Assembly: GCA_017528375.1 (NCBI GenBank)
Contig: JAFXOY010000124.1
Location: 84,209 to 129,983 of the forward strand
Origin: Clostridia bacterium
GTDB taxonomy: Bacteria > Bacillota > Clostridia > TANB77 > CAG-508
DNA length: 45,775 nt
Direction of reading: 5' to 3'
In this document: piece after piece, positions 9,997 through 19,139 of the stretch
Numbering within the stretch: the stretch's first letter is position 1
How the letters are laid out: each line of letters begins with the position of its first letter
The notes under the pieces: generated by a model
What the model was told of the DNA's origin: nothing
The model's input: only the letters and a program-made list of their open reading frames with translations
Database searches by the model: none
Made by a program: the position numbers and the translations under genes

Positions 9997-10374
9997 ATGT
10001 TATAGGTATATTCTTTAAATGTTACTGCGGCAGCTGGTGCAACATTTCCTTTAACCAGTGTTACACTTCAAAAGGGATGCACTGCTGAGCTTGTTGGTGC
10101 TGGATCAATTCAATTAAATAAATGTGGCGTTTATATGGTTGCAGTAGATGCAGATGCTGCAGCGGCATCCACGATACAGTTAACTAAAAATGGGGTATTA
10201 CAACCGCAGGCACAATCTGCAGGAACAAGTCCTACCTTTACAACATTAGTACAAGTTCCACAGAATAATACAAATTGTTGCTGCACTTCTCCTACAACAA
10301 TTCAAGTTGTTAATCCAACGGCAGCTGCTGAAACATTAACATCTCTTAATGTTGTTGTAACAAAACTGTGTTAA
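9997..10374 (+). CDS. Jelly-roll-like surface protein
   Basis: 125 residues, beta-rich, starting MLQVYSLNVTAAAG with TAG as the third codon. With TAG as stop no protein would be made, so this start is direct evidence for recoding. The Ala/Thr-rich body, the QLTKNGVLQPQAQS segment and the TNCCCTSPTTIQVVN segment resemble the BclA/TNF-like jelly-roll domains of spore and phage surface proteins. It may decorate capsid or tail. RBS GAAAGGAAAA. Confidence 0.6.
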
Positions 10375-10375
10375 T

Positions 10376-10630
10376 ATGAGTGAAGGTCGTTTTAATTCTG
10401 ATTTTATGGATAGTATGGCATGTATGGGTTTTGCAATAGGTTTAATGAATTTAAAATAGAACCTTGAACAATCAAAAAATAATGATATTATTGATTAGAT
10501 AGGGGCAAAAACCAGTACTATGATTACTATTCTGTAGAAAGATTTATAGGAACAGAATAAAATGTTAGAAGACATTTTAAAACGATTGGATATTTTAGAA
10601 CAAAAGGAGAAGCTAAGGGATGACAGTTGA
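10376..10630 (+). CDS. Small coiled-coil protein
   Basis: 84 residues, with a C-terminal coiled coil (NKMLEDILKRLDILEQKEK) and several TAGs. Its ATG follows the previous TAA within 2 nt and there is no clear RBS, so translation is probably coupled. It overlaps the next gene by 11 nt. Function unknown. Confidence 0.55.
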
Positions 10631-11177
10631 AGAGATTTTTAAAGAATTAGCTACTCATGCTCTAAAAGGTATGATGGTACACGAAGAAATGTGTAATTAT
10701 TATGATTTTTTAGGATTAAAAGGCTATAGAAAATGTCATGAATATCATTTTTTAAGTTAGACTTGTTCTTACAGAAGACTTTGTAAATATTATATCAATC
10801 ATTTTAATAAATTGGTTGAAAGGATTGATTTCAATAGAGAAGAAATTATTCCTAAAAGTTGGTATGCTCATGTAAGACAAGATGTAGATCCTAAAGTGCT
10901 GCGGGAGTCCGTTAAAACAGGTCTTTAGACCTGGGTTGAATGGTAGACGCAAACTAAAAAATTATATCAAGATATGTATAAGTAGTTAATTAATATAGGT
11001 GAAATTGATGCTGCTTAGTTTGTAGAAGAAATGATAGAAGACGTTTCACATGAATTAAAATGTGCTACTATATATCATTTACACAAAAAAGCAATTGAGT
11101 ATGATGCTACTTGTATTATTAGCTAGCAGAAATAGTTACACTGTCTTTTTAAAGAAAAAATAAAATAGATGTATTAA
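10620..11177 (+). CDS. Helical, ferritin-like-fold phage protein
   Basis: 185 residues, all helical, with His/Glu/Tyr-rich helices (MMVHEEMCNYYDFLGLKGY near residue 20, KCHEYHFLSQTCSYRRLCKYY near 40) and a second pair near the C-terminus (HELKCATIYHLHKKAIEYD). The pattern resembles four-helix ferritin-like proteins found in Clostridia phage virion clusters. Eight or so TAG codons. RBS AAGGAGAAGC. Last gene of the plus-strand operon; metal binding is not proven. Confidence 0.55.
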
Positions 11178-11186
11178 TAATAAAAA

Positions 11187-11241
11187 CGGGCGTTGTTGTA
11201 TGTAAGACTTCAGGTTTAATGCAGCATTGCACCGACGTCCG
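11187..11241 (+). ncRNA. Long imperfect hairpin after the virion operon
   Basis: About 15 base pairs between CGGGCGTTGTTGTATG and CATTGCACCGACGTCCG (with G-U pairs and one bulge), with a ~22-nt loop. It lies between the last virion gene and the terminator. Could be a 3' UTR stability or processing element. Confidence 0.45.
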
Positions 11242-11250
11242 CAGTAATAT

Positions 11251-11288
11251 AAAAAAGAGGGGAGTCTTTAATCAGACTCCCCTCTTTT
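11251..11288. terminator. Bidirectional terminator between convergent operons
   Basis: Stem AAAGAGGGGAGTCT/AGACTCCCCTCTTT with A- and T-flanks. It serves the plus-strand virion operon and the minus-strand operon ending at 11295. Confidence 0.88.
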
Positions 11289-11294
11289 GCATTT

Positions 11295-11705
11295 CTAGAT
11301 TATCTTATCTCTTGTTGATATTGAATCTTTAATAGCTTTTTCTAAATTTTTTATGCTATCTTTTATTTCTTCTATATATTTTGTATAATTATCAATTCTA
11401 ACTGATAATTGATGTTCAATCCATTGGGTGTGAAATGTATGATATTCTTTCGGACTATTAAAATACCATATATAATTATAAAAATCTTTTAGTGGCTTTA
11501 ATTGAAGTTTGGCTTTTTTTAGTTCTTTTTTATAAAAATCTAACCAAGCTCTTTGTTCTGCAATTCTGCATCCTGCAAACTCACTAGAAAATTCTATATC
11601 ATTAGGATGTAATTTTGCTTTGCCTACATATCTTCCGCTTTTGTTTTGAAGGACTACGACAGATTCGCCCGTATCTTTATTAAAATTACTATATACTAGT
11701 TTCAT
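11295..11705 (-). CDS. Conserved-looking phage protein; ends at TAG
   Basis: 136 residues: N-terminal beta part (MKLVYSNFNKDTGESVVVLQ) and then long charged helices (coiled coil from about residue 50). Unknown function. It is the only gene in the window whose first in-frame stop is TAG (11295-11297). If TAG is read as Gln, the frame runs 9 more codons to a TAA at 11268, inside the terminator hairpin. This suggests that the gene is normally made while TAG still stops translation, i.e. early. RBS GAGGATTAATT; overlaps no neighbour. Confidence 0.6.
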   Translation of the reverse strand: MKLVYSNFNKDTGESVVVLQNKSGRYVGKAKLHPNDIEFSSEFAGCRIAEQRAWLDFYKKELKKAKLQLKPLKDFYNYIWYFNSPKEYHTFHTQWIEHQLSVRIDNYTKYIEEIKDSIKNLEKAIKDSISTRDKII

Positions 11706-11707
11706 AA

Positions 11708-11965
11708 TTAATCCTCATTAGTTTTAGAAAGAAGATTTTTAATGCCAGATGTAAAGAAACAAGCGATTGCCGCAATAGCACCAAAAAGCATTGGAAGATT
11801 TCCATTTGTAATATTAATGTTTATATATGATAGTCCTTCAACAACCCAGTCCCCAATAATAAGATTTGTAAACCACCCCATTAACCATCCTTCTAAAAAT
11901 GCTAATGTTGGTCCAAAAATCCATATTACTAATGCTCCTAGAATAGTTCCTATAATTTTTCCCAT
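11708..11965 (-). CDS. Small two-segment membrane protein
   Basis: 85 residues with hydrophobic segments at about residues 3-30 and 57-75 and an amphipathic middle (GDWVVEGLSYININITNGN). Start at 11965 after AAAGGAGAAATAAA. Unknown function; membrane location is inferred from the hydrophobic runs. Two nt separate it from the next gene of the operon. Confidence 0.6.
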   Translation of the reverse strand: MGKIIGTILGALVIWIFGPTLAFLEGWLMGWFTNLIIGDWVVEGLSYININITNGNLPMLFGAIAAIACFFTSGIKNLLSKTNED

Positions 11966-11987
11966 ATTTTATTTCTCCTTTATAAAA

Positions 11988-12531
11988 TTATTCTCTATAT
12001 TTTTCAATATCTTTAATAATTTGTTCTATGCTAACAGGCGCTCCGTGAGCATCAATAGCAACATTATAAACACATCCCCATCCATATTGAAACTTATCAC
12101 GAGAGTGAGTGTGCCCGCTTAAGTTCCAAAAGAATCGTTCATCTTCGTGATTAGCTACAAGAGTAGGATAATGAGAAAGATAAAACCTACGTTTTTTACT
12201 ATACTGGTATATGGAAGCCATTCCTAAATCTTCCATACCATATTCATTAACATATCGTTTAATTTTATTATCCGTATCGTGATTACCACGGATAAATTTA
12301 ATACGCCCGTTTAATACTTTGTATACCCTATTCCATTCATATTCATTCCCACTCATACATAGGTCACCGAGAATATAAACAGTATCATCTGGTGTTACGA
12401 TACTATTCCACCGTTTAATCATAGCAGTATCATGTTCTTCGATAGAATCAAACCCACGTGGTTCATATAAAAAATCCTTATCGTGACCGATATGACTAAT
12501 GCAAGTCAGAAGTAAAAAATACCTGACTCAT
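11988..12531 (-). pseudogene. Calcineurin-like metallophosphoesterase, +1 frameshift near the start
   Basis: The body has all later family motifs: GDLCMSG, IRGNHD, YLSHYPT and SGHTHSRD, which bind two metals and hydrolyse phosphoesters. The proper start with AGGAG lies at 12531 and encodes MSQVFFTSDLH (motif I). After CAT TAG (12496-12501), however, the frame closes at TAA six codons later, while the rest of the protein (HIGHDKDFLYEPRGF...) is in the +1 frame. A 7-nt insertion (CATTAGT-like) or one extra T would explain this. Either the gene is broken, or it needs +1 frameshifting, or the assembly has an error. It may act with the adjacent polynucleotide kinase. Confidence 0.7.
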
Positions 12532-12538
12532 AATAAAA

Positions 12539-12680
12539 TCACTCCTTTCTTTTAAAAGAACCTAAATCTGTTCTTGACGCTGTTAATGCTTGCTCAAAAG
12601 TTATATCATAATTTTTTATAAGGAAGATTATATATATTTGACCTACATTTTATGTGTAAATCAGACGTAAAATAATCCAT
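12539..12680 (-). pseudogene. Fragment of a second metallophosphoesterase start
   Basis: A good RBS (GGAAGTGATA) and ATG at 12680 begin MDYFTSDLHI, the same motif I as the gene downstream. The frame then closes at TGA (12606). With one A removed from the A6 run (12612-12617) it would continue as NYDITFEQALTASRTDLG to a TGA at 12539. No further metallophosphoesterase motifs exist, so this looks like a decayed, internally deleted tandem copy. Alternatively it is a small leader peptide. Confidence 0.45.
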
Positions 12681-12695
12681 TATTATCACTTCCTT

Positions 12696-13172
12696 TTATT
12701 TTATATATCTAATTTCATCAAAAATATTATTATATTCTTCAAAAGTAGGCTCTTCAAAAGATTCAAACATGCGGCGGACCGCGTCTACGGGTACATACCC
12801 TCTAGTCCCTTTGCGTAATTCATTCCGTCTAAGACATTCATCAAGCGGGGTCCGCATTACTATTCCAATTATTCTAGTTTTAGTTTTATCAATATCTAGT
12901 GCATTAAACAATTTAGCTCTGGACTTAGGGTTTAAATGAGTGGCGTCCGCAACCACATCATAATTACCTTCAAGATAGTCATCTATTTTATATGTAAAAT
13001 CTTCAAATACTTCTTTTTCTTTTGAAAAATAAGGTTCGTTTTCATTAACTAAGCTAAAACGTATTTCATCACGTGATATCCATATAATACTTGGGTTATT
13101 TTTTATCATATTTTTAACGTAAGTGCTTTTACCGCTACCAGGACATCCTATCATAACATACAGATTATTCAT
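12696..13172 (-). CDS. Polynucleotide kinase (P-loop, T4 Pnk kinase-like)
   Basis: 158 residues. P-loop GCPGSGKSTY at residues 9-18, then WISRDEIR (substrate-binding Asp and Arg), VVADATHLNP and a lid region RTPLDECLRRNELRKG, as in the kinase domain of T4 Pnkp and related AAA_33 kinases. It would phosphorylate 5'-OH ends of RNA or DNA. The 3'-phosphatase domain of T4 Pnkp is missing; the metallophosphoesterase downstream could supply end-processing (inference). No TAG. Starts 8 nt inside the previous gene. Together with the RNA ligase at 15273-16487 it makes an RNA end-healing and sealing pair. Confidence 0.85.
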   Translation of the reverse strand: MNNLYVMIGCPGSGKSTYVKNMIKNNPSIIWISRDEIRFSLVNENEPYFSKEKEVFEDFTYKIDDYLEGNYDVVADATHLNPKSRAKLFNALDIDKTKTRIIGIVMRTPLDECLRRNELRKGTRGYVPVDAVRRMFESFEEPTFEEYNNIFDEIRYIK

Positions 13173-13464
13173 TATTTTTCACCTCTCGTATGAACTGTTT
13201 CCATACTTTTTTTCTATTGCCATTTTCATCAAAGTTTCCGTGTTCAAACTCTAATAAAAAATCATCGAGAGTATATTTTCCTCTTGGTTTTATTTCTACC
13301 ATATTACATTCTTTTTGACAGTTTAAACAAAATAGTTTTTTTAAATGACCTGGTTCTCTTTCTCTGCCGGCAGTTCTTAAAATAGGAACTCCTTTTAATC
13401 CACATTGAGTACAATAAAAATCGCTAATAGATAAATTTCTTATATTTTTATTATGTTTACTCAT
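13165..13464 (-). CDS. Zinc-ribbon phage protein
   Basis: 99 residues with CTQCGLKG and CLNCQKEC pairs forming one zinc site, then a charged C-terminus (WKQFIREVKNN). This layout is common in small phage proteins of unknown function. First gene of the operon behind the promoter at 13507-13535; its 3' end overlaps the kinase gene by 8 nt. Confidence 0.6.
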   Translation of the reverse strand: MSKHNKNIRNLSISDFYCTQCGLKGVPILRTAGREREPGHLKKLFCLNCQKECNMVEIKPRGKYTLDDFLLEFEHGNFDENGNRKKVWKQFIREVKNNE

Positions 13465-13506
13465 AATTAATTTTCCTTTTTTTCTTTATTATTTTTCTAT
13501 ATATAT

Positions 13507-13535
13507 ATTATATCATATTTTTTTAAAGAAATCAA
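13507..13535 (-). promoter_or_regulatory. Promoter, family consensus
   Basis: Minus-strand TTGATT, 17 bp, TATAAT, directly adjoining the palindromic terminator at 13548-13575. It drives the zinc-ribbon, kinase and phosphoesterase operon. Confidence 0.82.
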
Positions 13536-13547
13536 GAGGAAGTAAAA

Positions 13548-13575
13548 GAGATAAAAGATTTAAATCTTTTATCTC
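13548..13575 (-). terminator. Perfect 28-bp palindromic terminator
   Basis: GAGATAAAAGATTT followed directly by its reverse complement. Ends the secreted-protein gene and abuts the next promoter. Confidence 0.75.
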
Positions 13576-13588
13576 AATAAAAATCATA

Positions 13589-15184
13589 TTAAAATTTATC
13601 AATTTTTAATAAATATCCTCCAGTTGGCATCATACCTCTATTAGAACCTTTATAAATTCCACTTTCTCTTGGACTATATTGTACTGGAATACCTCTAAAA
13701 TCATAAAGTTGATTGCCTCCCATTAATGGTGTATTTAAATCTTCAATTTCAACTAATTCTATTGTTATTGGTTGAATTGTTTCTGACTGAATAGGATATG
13801 TAGGCTCCTCAATGGTAACAGTTGTTTCTGGTTGAGTCTCAATTATTTTAGTGGTTTCTTCTTCAATAGGCTATGTAGTGGGTTCTTCTATAACAGGTTT
13901 AGTTGGTTCTTCAATTGTAGTAGTTTCTTCTTCAATTATAGGTTCTTCAATAATAACAGTTTCTTCTTCAACTATTGGTTCTTCAACTATAGTAGTTTCT
14001 TCTTCTGTTGTAGGTTCCTAAATTGGCTAAGAAGCAGTATAGGTTAATAAATCTTTTTTCGTTAAATACTCTCTTTTAGTTGGTTCTACTGGAGTTCTAT
14101 AATTAGGAACATATGTTACATAATTAGGCGTTTCATATTCAACGGGAATATCTGTATTCCAATAATCTGGGATATATTCTTCTACTTTAGTTGGTTCATC
14201 TCCTAAACGACAAAATGAATAGGTATAAAGACTAAGAGCGTTTTTAATTTCTTGATTATCAGTTGTTCCATTTGCATATGAAAATTCTTGTGCTACACCT
14301 TTATACCAAATTGATTCACTATCAACGGCAGTTGACATAAAGATAGTATAGTCAGGCATCCAATAACCATTTGTATAGCCTTCCATATAACGATAAAAGG
14401 CAGCGCTTCTATATCCCATAGCTTCAGATTCACTAATAGTAGTAACAGTATCATTTTTATTTGCTGTGATGGTTTCCCATTCAGCTAATAAAAAATTATT
14501 TTGTAAATCTTCTGAAAAAACAGGGTTATCATTTTCATCAAAATTTACATCATTATCTATTTCTTCTCCCGTATTTTCATTTAAATAAAAATGAATGTTC
14601 ATGACATTATATGTTTCATCGGAAGGTTCGTCTGTCTATTCTACTTTTATTGTTTTTGTTTCTTCTGATGTTGAAGTTTCTGTCCAATCAATGGGGAGTT
14701 CTTCTAATTCTGAGGTTGAATTAGAAAGACCTCGTTCTTTAAACTGTTCAATTTGTTCTTCTATTTTGGCTTGTTCTTCTAATGCTTGTTGATTTTCAGC
14801 AACTTTTTCATCTTCTTCAGCATTATGCTCAATTGCTTCTTGTTGAATTTGTGCTGCTTCAGCCTCTCTTTGTTCATTAATAGTTGCTACTCTCTCATCT
14901 TCAGCAAGATTATAATCAATTGCTTGTTGAACCTTTTCATCTTCTAAACTATTATATTCTAAATCTTGTTGATATTGTTGTAAATCTAATTCATATTGAT
15001 TATCTACTTGTTGATTATATTCATCAACTAAATTATTATATTCATCAACTTGCTGATTATATTCTTGAACAGATTCTTCTGTTAATACTTCTGGTTCAAT
15101 CGGCTAGATTATTTCTTCAGCTTGCACTATCAAACCAATTGATAACAAAAATATTATTACTAAACTAAATAATCTTTTTAACAT
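13589..15184 (-). CDS. Secreted coiled-coil protein with acidic repeat stalk
   Basis: 531 residues, read through five TAGs. A signal peptide is clear: MLKRLFSLVIIFLLSIG, hydrophobic to about residue 20, cleavage site after VQA. Residues ~30-150 form a long Gln/Glu-rich coiled coil with repeated DEYN/QQ units. Residues ~190-380 are a globular region rich in Tyr and Trp. Residues ~385-450 form a low-complexity stalk of EEPxxEEETT repeats. A compact C-terminal domain ends the protein. In the infected cell it would be exported to the cell wall or outside. Role unknown; exclusion of superinfecting phages or an envelope-modifying role is possible. RBS AAAGGAGAGAA; single-gene unit. Confidence 0.75.
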
Positions 15185-15229
15185 CTTTCTTCTCTCCTTT
15201 ATTTTTATTCTTTTATATTTGCAAAAAAC

Positions 15230-15262
15230 TAGGGGCAAAATTATTTATTTTTGCCCCCCTTT
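15230..15262 (-). terminator. Terminator after the RNA ligase
   Basis: GGGGCAAAA pairs with TTTTGCCCC with a T-rich flank on the minus strand. Confidence 0.75.
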
Positions 15263-15272
15263 AAATCTTTTA

Positions 15273-16487
15273 TTATTGATATTTCATTAGATATGTAGGT
15301 GAAACACATTTAAATGATCTAGTTCCGTCAGGAGAGCGGAATACAATTCCTTCTTTCATCTCTCCATCAATCTTAGAAGCTTCGCTATCTACATACTCAC
15401 GCAACTCATCAATAGTATCAGGTAACACATATTGGGGATTTAAAATTGGTACACATGGAATACCTAATGGAATGAGTTTATCATACATCGCTACACTATT
15501 CCAACGTCCAGTATGTGACATAATTAAATTAAATGCAGCAAACTCATGGTTATTTAATCCATAGTTACGGTTCTGAATACCTGATCCATATGTTTCACCT
15601 TGAATAGTAACCCATTCTGCTTCGGGGTATGCCAGTAATAAAAACTCAAGAACCGTTTCCACATCATACTTATCAGCCATTTCCGTGTATACATTGGTTT
15701 CATAAAAGCATTTCTTGTCTGGTTTATCGAATACTACATTACGTGAACATACTAAAAACTCATTCTTTTTAAATCCATGTCCTCTTTTCATGGTGAAAGT
15801 TGTAGAAGTACCGTCAATTTTTTCGGTAGCAATCCACTCTGACTTATCACTTAAAACCCAAAGCATATTTTCTACTCGCTCTTCGTCTGTTTTTACAACA
15901 TAAGAAGGCCAAGAGGATCTCTTATCTCGTTTCTTTCCATAGAATAAGAAAAGTAATTTTTTACCCCACATACGTTTCATTAACCAACGATACGGCTGAC
16001 GAGAAAAAAGTTTCCCATGTCTCTGTGCCATTCGCTTATACTTATCTGCGGGCGCTGCTTTACGCTTATTATCTCCAGGTTCAGCGTAGGTTACACCGAG
16101 GTCCGCAGTTAAAAATTCGCCTTCTGCATAACTTTTACCTTTAATATGAAGATATTCAGTTCCATCACCATCTACGTAATATTCTCCGTTAAAATTCTGT
16201 GCAGACATTAAAAGTCCCTGACTTAATGACTTGCACATCTTTTGGGTCTTAACTTTATAATGTTTCTTAGCAAGAAACTCCATATTAGTAAAAGGTTCTA
16301 CTTCGGGTAACTTTGAATCAATTTCAAAATACACCGCCAAATCACCAGTATGAAATTCATTTTTCCCTACGACAATTGTCCAACCACCTACATGAGCAAG
16401 TTCAACCCTATCATATCCTTCAATTGGAGTAATATTATCAATTTTTACTACATACGCAAGTTCACGTACACCGTTTGAATTTAGCAC
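15273..16487 (-). CDS. RNA ligase, DraRnl/Rnl5-like
   Basis: 404 residues. The N-terminal OB-like domain (RELAYVVKIDNITPIEGYDRVELA...GGWTIVV, residues 8-40) precedes the adenylyltransferase domain, the order of the Deinococcus-type RNA ligase (DraRnl, Rnl5). Nucleotidyl Lys223 lies in EKIDGTS; QGETYG, EGIVFRS (~384) and SFKCVSPTYLMKYQ at the end give motifs IIIa, IV and V. It seals nicks in RNA with ATP. Start is GTG with AGGAGGTGC; it overlaps the upstream gene by 7 nt. No TAG in 404 codons. With the kinase at 12696-13172 it could repair tRNAs cut by host anticodon nucleases. Confidence 0.88.
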   Translation of the reverse strand: MLNSNGVRELAYVVKIDNITPIEGYDRVELAHVGGWTIVVGKNEFHTGDLAVYFEIDSKLPEVEPFTNMEFLAKKHYKVKTQKMCKSLSQGLLMSAQNFNGEYYVDGDGTEYLHIKGKSYAEGEFLTADLGVTYAEPGDNKRKAAPADKYKRMAQRHGKLFSRQPYRWLMKRMWGKKLLFLFYGKKRDKRSSWPSYVVKTDEERVENMLWVLSDKSEWIATEKIDGTSTTFTMKRGHGFKKNEFLVCSRNVVFDKPDKKCFYETNVYTEMADKYDVETVLEFLLLAYPEAEWVTIQGETYGSGIQNRNYGLNNHEFAAFNLIMSHTGRWNSVAMYDKLIPLGIPCVPILNPQYVLPDTIDELREYVDSEASKIDGEMKEGIVFRSPDGTRSFKCVSPTYLMKYQ

Positions 16488-16708
16488 GGCCGCACCTCCT
16501 TAAATGGGATGTTGAAATAATCACAGAATTCAACGAACCTGTCTATGAATTTATCTTCTTCAATATAAAAATAGTCAGATTTATATTTGTCGTAATGCCA
16601 AGACATAAAATTACTAATTAACTGACCCATTCTCCAATCGGGTACACATTTTTTGTGTATAAAACACATTATAGTATATACTTTATCTAATCTATTCGCA
16701 TCTCTCAT
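16481..16708 (-). CDS. Small protein upstream of RNA ligase
   Basis: 75 residues beginning MRDANRLDKVYTIMCFIHKKC, aromatic-rich, with DRFVEFCDYFNIPF near the end. No family recognised. It is translationally coupled to the ligase (7-nt overlap) and lies directly behind the promoter at 16740-16768. It may serve the ligase, but this is only context. Confidence 0.55.
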   Translation of the reverse strand: MRDANRLDKVYTIMCFIHKKCVPDWRMGQLISNFMSWHYDKYKSDYFYIEEDKFIDRFVEFCDYFNIPFKEVRPC

Positions 16709-16739
16709 TTTTCTTTTATCCTTTCCTATTGATATATAT

Positions 16740-16768
16740 ATTATATCAAAAATTTAATAAAAAAACAA
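16740..16768 (-). promoter_or_regulatory. Promoter of the RNA ligase operon
   Basis: TTGTTT, 17 bp (with TTTAAT/ATTTTTGA pattern), TATAAT. The -35 box lies within the arm of the terminator at 16761-16794. Confidence 0.75.
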
Positions 16769-16794
16769 GTAATATAAGAATATTACTTGTTTAA
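16761..16794 (-). terminator. Terminator overlapping the next promoter
   Basis: AAACAAGTAATAT pairs with ATATTACTTGTTT around a 4-nt loop. Its left arm is the -35 region of the ligase promoter. Confidence 0.75.
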
Positions 16795-17355
16795 AGCTTC
16801 TTTTAAAATATTTACTATATTTTTTATTTCAGCTTCTTGTGACCTTTTTTTCTTCTCAGCTTTCTTCTTCTGTTGTCTAATTTTAATTTGTTTCTTCTCT
16901 TCTTCTCTATCTAATTCTTTTGCTTTTTCTAATTCTTCTTTTTTATAGTTTCTAATAGCCTCTTTAACCAGTTTAATATATTTTTTCTCATACTGTAATT
17001 CTTGTGATTTAGCAATAATACCTTCATGAGTTAAAGTTTTACTAAAAAGTAATTTTGCATATGCTAAAAAGCAAGCATATTCAAGAGAAAAGTCATCACT
17101 GTCATCACAAATTGTTTTAATTTTTGTCTTCTCATCAAAAGTAAAACCTACTACTTTAAAAGGATTGAGAATTTTAATATTGGTGATTTTAGGAACTTTT
17201 TCAGAATTTGTGCTACTTAACTATAGTCCCCAATCATTAAGAGAGATTGAATATGATGTAGAAGCAGTGGTAGTGGCAGTATTACAATAATTACTGGAAG
17301 TATTGGAATCGCAATAGCCAATAGTGTTTGATATTATATTATTTTGTTGACTCAT
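16783..17355 (-). CDS. Lys/Glu-rich coiled-coil protein
   Basis: 190 residues: a Ser/Thr/Asn-rich N-terminus, a small folded middle (KITNIKILNPFKVVGFTFDEK) and a highly charged C-terminal coiled coil rich in KKAEKKK. One TAG (GLQLSS). No family recognised; the basic tail could bind nucleic acid. Start at 17355 after GAAAGGAAATAAA; single-gene unit between promoter 17389-17417 and terminator 16761-16794. Confidence 0.6.
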
Positions 17356-17388
17356 ATTTTATTTCCTTTCTTTATTTTTCTTATATAT

Positions 17389-17417
17389 ATTATACCAAAA
17401 TTTTTTTAAAAGGTCAA
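17389..17417 (-). promoter_or_regulatory. Promoter, family consensus
   Basis: TTGACC, 17 bp, TATAAT on the minus strand. Confidence 0.82.
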
Positions 17418-17490
17418 ATATAGTAAATAATATCTTGTTTTTTTTTATAAAAAATAGACTAAAGTTTTATTTATTGGAGGTGATTAAACT

Positions 17491-17820
17491 ATGATTCCTG
17501 CTACAACACCTACTTTTATTTTAAGATTAAAAAATGCAGATGGGTATTTAGCAGATACTATATCTATGAGAGTTGATATAAGACAACAAGATGTTTTAAT
17601 TCAAAAGAACATGGAAGATTTAGTAATAGACACAGAAACAAATTCTGTTGGAATTACTTTAACGCAGAAAGAGACTGCTAAATTTTTATATAAAAAAGGT
17701 AATATAGAAATTCAAATACATGGTTTACTATCAGATGGGGAGACGGCTTGGAAAACCTATGTAGTTGACGTTCCTGTTGATAAAACCTTATCAAAGGAGG
17801 TTATTACGGATGGCAGTTAA
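17491..17820 (+). CDS. Baseplate/tail-fibre base protein
   Basis: 109 residues beginning MIPATTPTFILRLKNADG, beta-rich. It resembles the small baseplate proteins that start tail-fibre clusters in Gram-positive phages, in which a beta-domain carries the fibre. No TAG. RBS GGAGGTGATT. Overlaps the next gene by 11 nt, suggesting coupled synthesis. Confidence 0.55.
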   Translation: MIPATTPTFILRLKNADGYLADTISMRVDIRQQDVLIQKNMEDLVIDTETNSVGITLTQKETAKFLYKKGNIEIQIHGLLSDGETAWKTYVVDVPVDKTLSKEVITDGS

Positions 17821-18475
17821 TATATAGGCAGGAGTTAATATGTTAGATGTTAATATATAGGCAGAAGTTAATATATTAGATCAAGATATTGAAGTTGATT
17901 TTTCTAGCAGTATTATCCATGCTTTTTCACCTACTGTAACGATTGTACAACTTTCAGATGGCACTGGATATTTAATTACTATAACCGATAAAAATGGTAC
18001 TACTTCAGCAAAAATTCCTGTTGTTACTTAGGAAAATATTGATAGAATTATTGCAAATTATTTTTAGACAAATCCTATTATTGAATAGTATATTCAATAG
18101 CATAATATTTCAAATTAGGCTCATGCGGATATTAGAACATTAATTCAATCATAGGTTGAAAGAATTAATACAAGCCTTTCAGCTTTAGAGGTTTCAAAAA
18201 TAACTTATTTTTCAGATACAACTACAAACTGGGCGGCAAAAACATCTTTAGTTTCTTCAGCTGGTGTTTTTTATATATATACAGATTATGAAACAATTGT
18301 TTAGGGTGGAAAAAGAATAAATGTTGCAGGGGTTAAAATAGGAGATGGTACAACTTATGTTGTAGATTTACCTTTTGTTACTGTAACAACAGAAGAAAAA
18401 TAGTTTTGGAATAATAAGGTTAGATGTTATTTATCCTCTTTAGATACTGAAAACCTTGTATTTACAACAAATTAA
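17810..18475 (+). CDS. Tail-fibre/baseplate protein with N-terminal tandem repeat
   Basis: 221 residues. Two near-identical N-terminal units (VNIQAGVNMLD and VNIQAEVNILD, repeat at 17817-17880) are followed by a beta domain (IIHAFSPTVTIVQLSDGTGYLI), a helical linker and a C-terminal segment AGVKIGDGTTYVVDLPFV typical of phage fibre proteins. About ten TAGs. RBS AAAGGAGG. Probably connects fibres to the baseplate. Confidence 0.6.
17817..17880 (+). repeat. In-gene tandem repeat
   Basis: Two ~33-bp units, each with a TAG codon, encoding VNIQAxVNxLD at the start of the fibre-base protein. Confidence 0.75.
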
Positions 18476-18498
18476 AAGAAAGGGGCAATTAAAAGATT

Positions 18499-19125
18499 AT
18501 GGCAGAAATTTCAAAAATTACTTTACCAAGTGGTACAGTTTATGATATAAAAGATGCCTATGCTAGATAGGCAATTTCAGCTATTGTCGGTGGAGATGCT
18601 ATTGTTTTTAAGGGAGTTTCTTCAACATAGTTAACCGATGGTGGAAATTAGAATCCAACAGTTGATTCAACTGTTATTATGGAAAAAAGAACTGGTGATT
18701 TATATTTTTATGGAAATATAGAATTTATTTATGGAGATGATAATAAATGGCATTAGTTAGGTGATTTAAGCAGTCTTGGAAGCCTTGCTTATAAAAATAG
18801 TGCTTCTGGAACGTATACCCCTAATGGATCTGTTGACGCACCAACAATTAGTTTGGCTACAGCCGGATCTACAACAACAATAAAGAATCCAACTAAGGCT
18901 ACTGTTGCTACCGCAGTTACTACCGCAGCGCCAGGGGCAACGGCTCCAAACAATCCAGTAACTTACTATTCTGTTTCAAATTAGACTTTAAGTTTATATC
19001 AAATTGGATACGATACAGGAGATTCTATTACAACTAATGATGTTACAGTTAAGACGGGAGATGGGACATATGAATCTTCTGCGCCAAGCTTTTCTGGGGT
19101 ACAAAGTACAATTACAGTATCTTAA
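18499..19125 (+). CDS. Tail-fibre protein
   Basis: 208 residues with six TAGs. It starts MAEISKITLPSGTVYDIKDAYARQ, the usual entry of phage fibre subunits. It contains WHQLGDLSSLGSLAYKNSASG, where related proteins normally have Glu at the TAG position, supporting Gln. The C-terminal part is a Thr/Ala-rich beta repeat. No good RBS is visible apart from an AAGGGGC sequence 13 nt upstream. Confidence 0.65.
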
Positions 19126-19139
19126 GGTGGTGATTTTAA

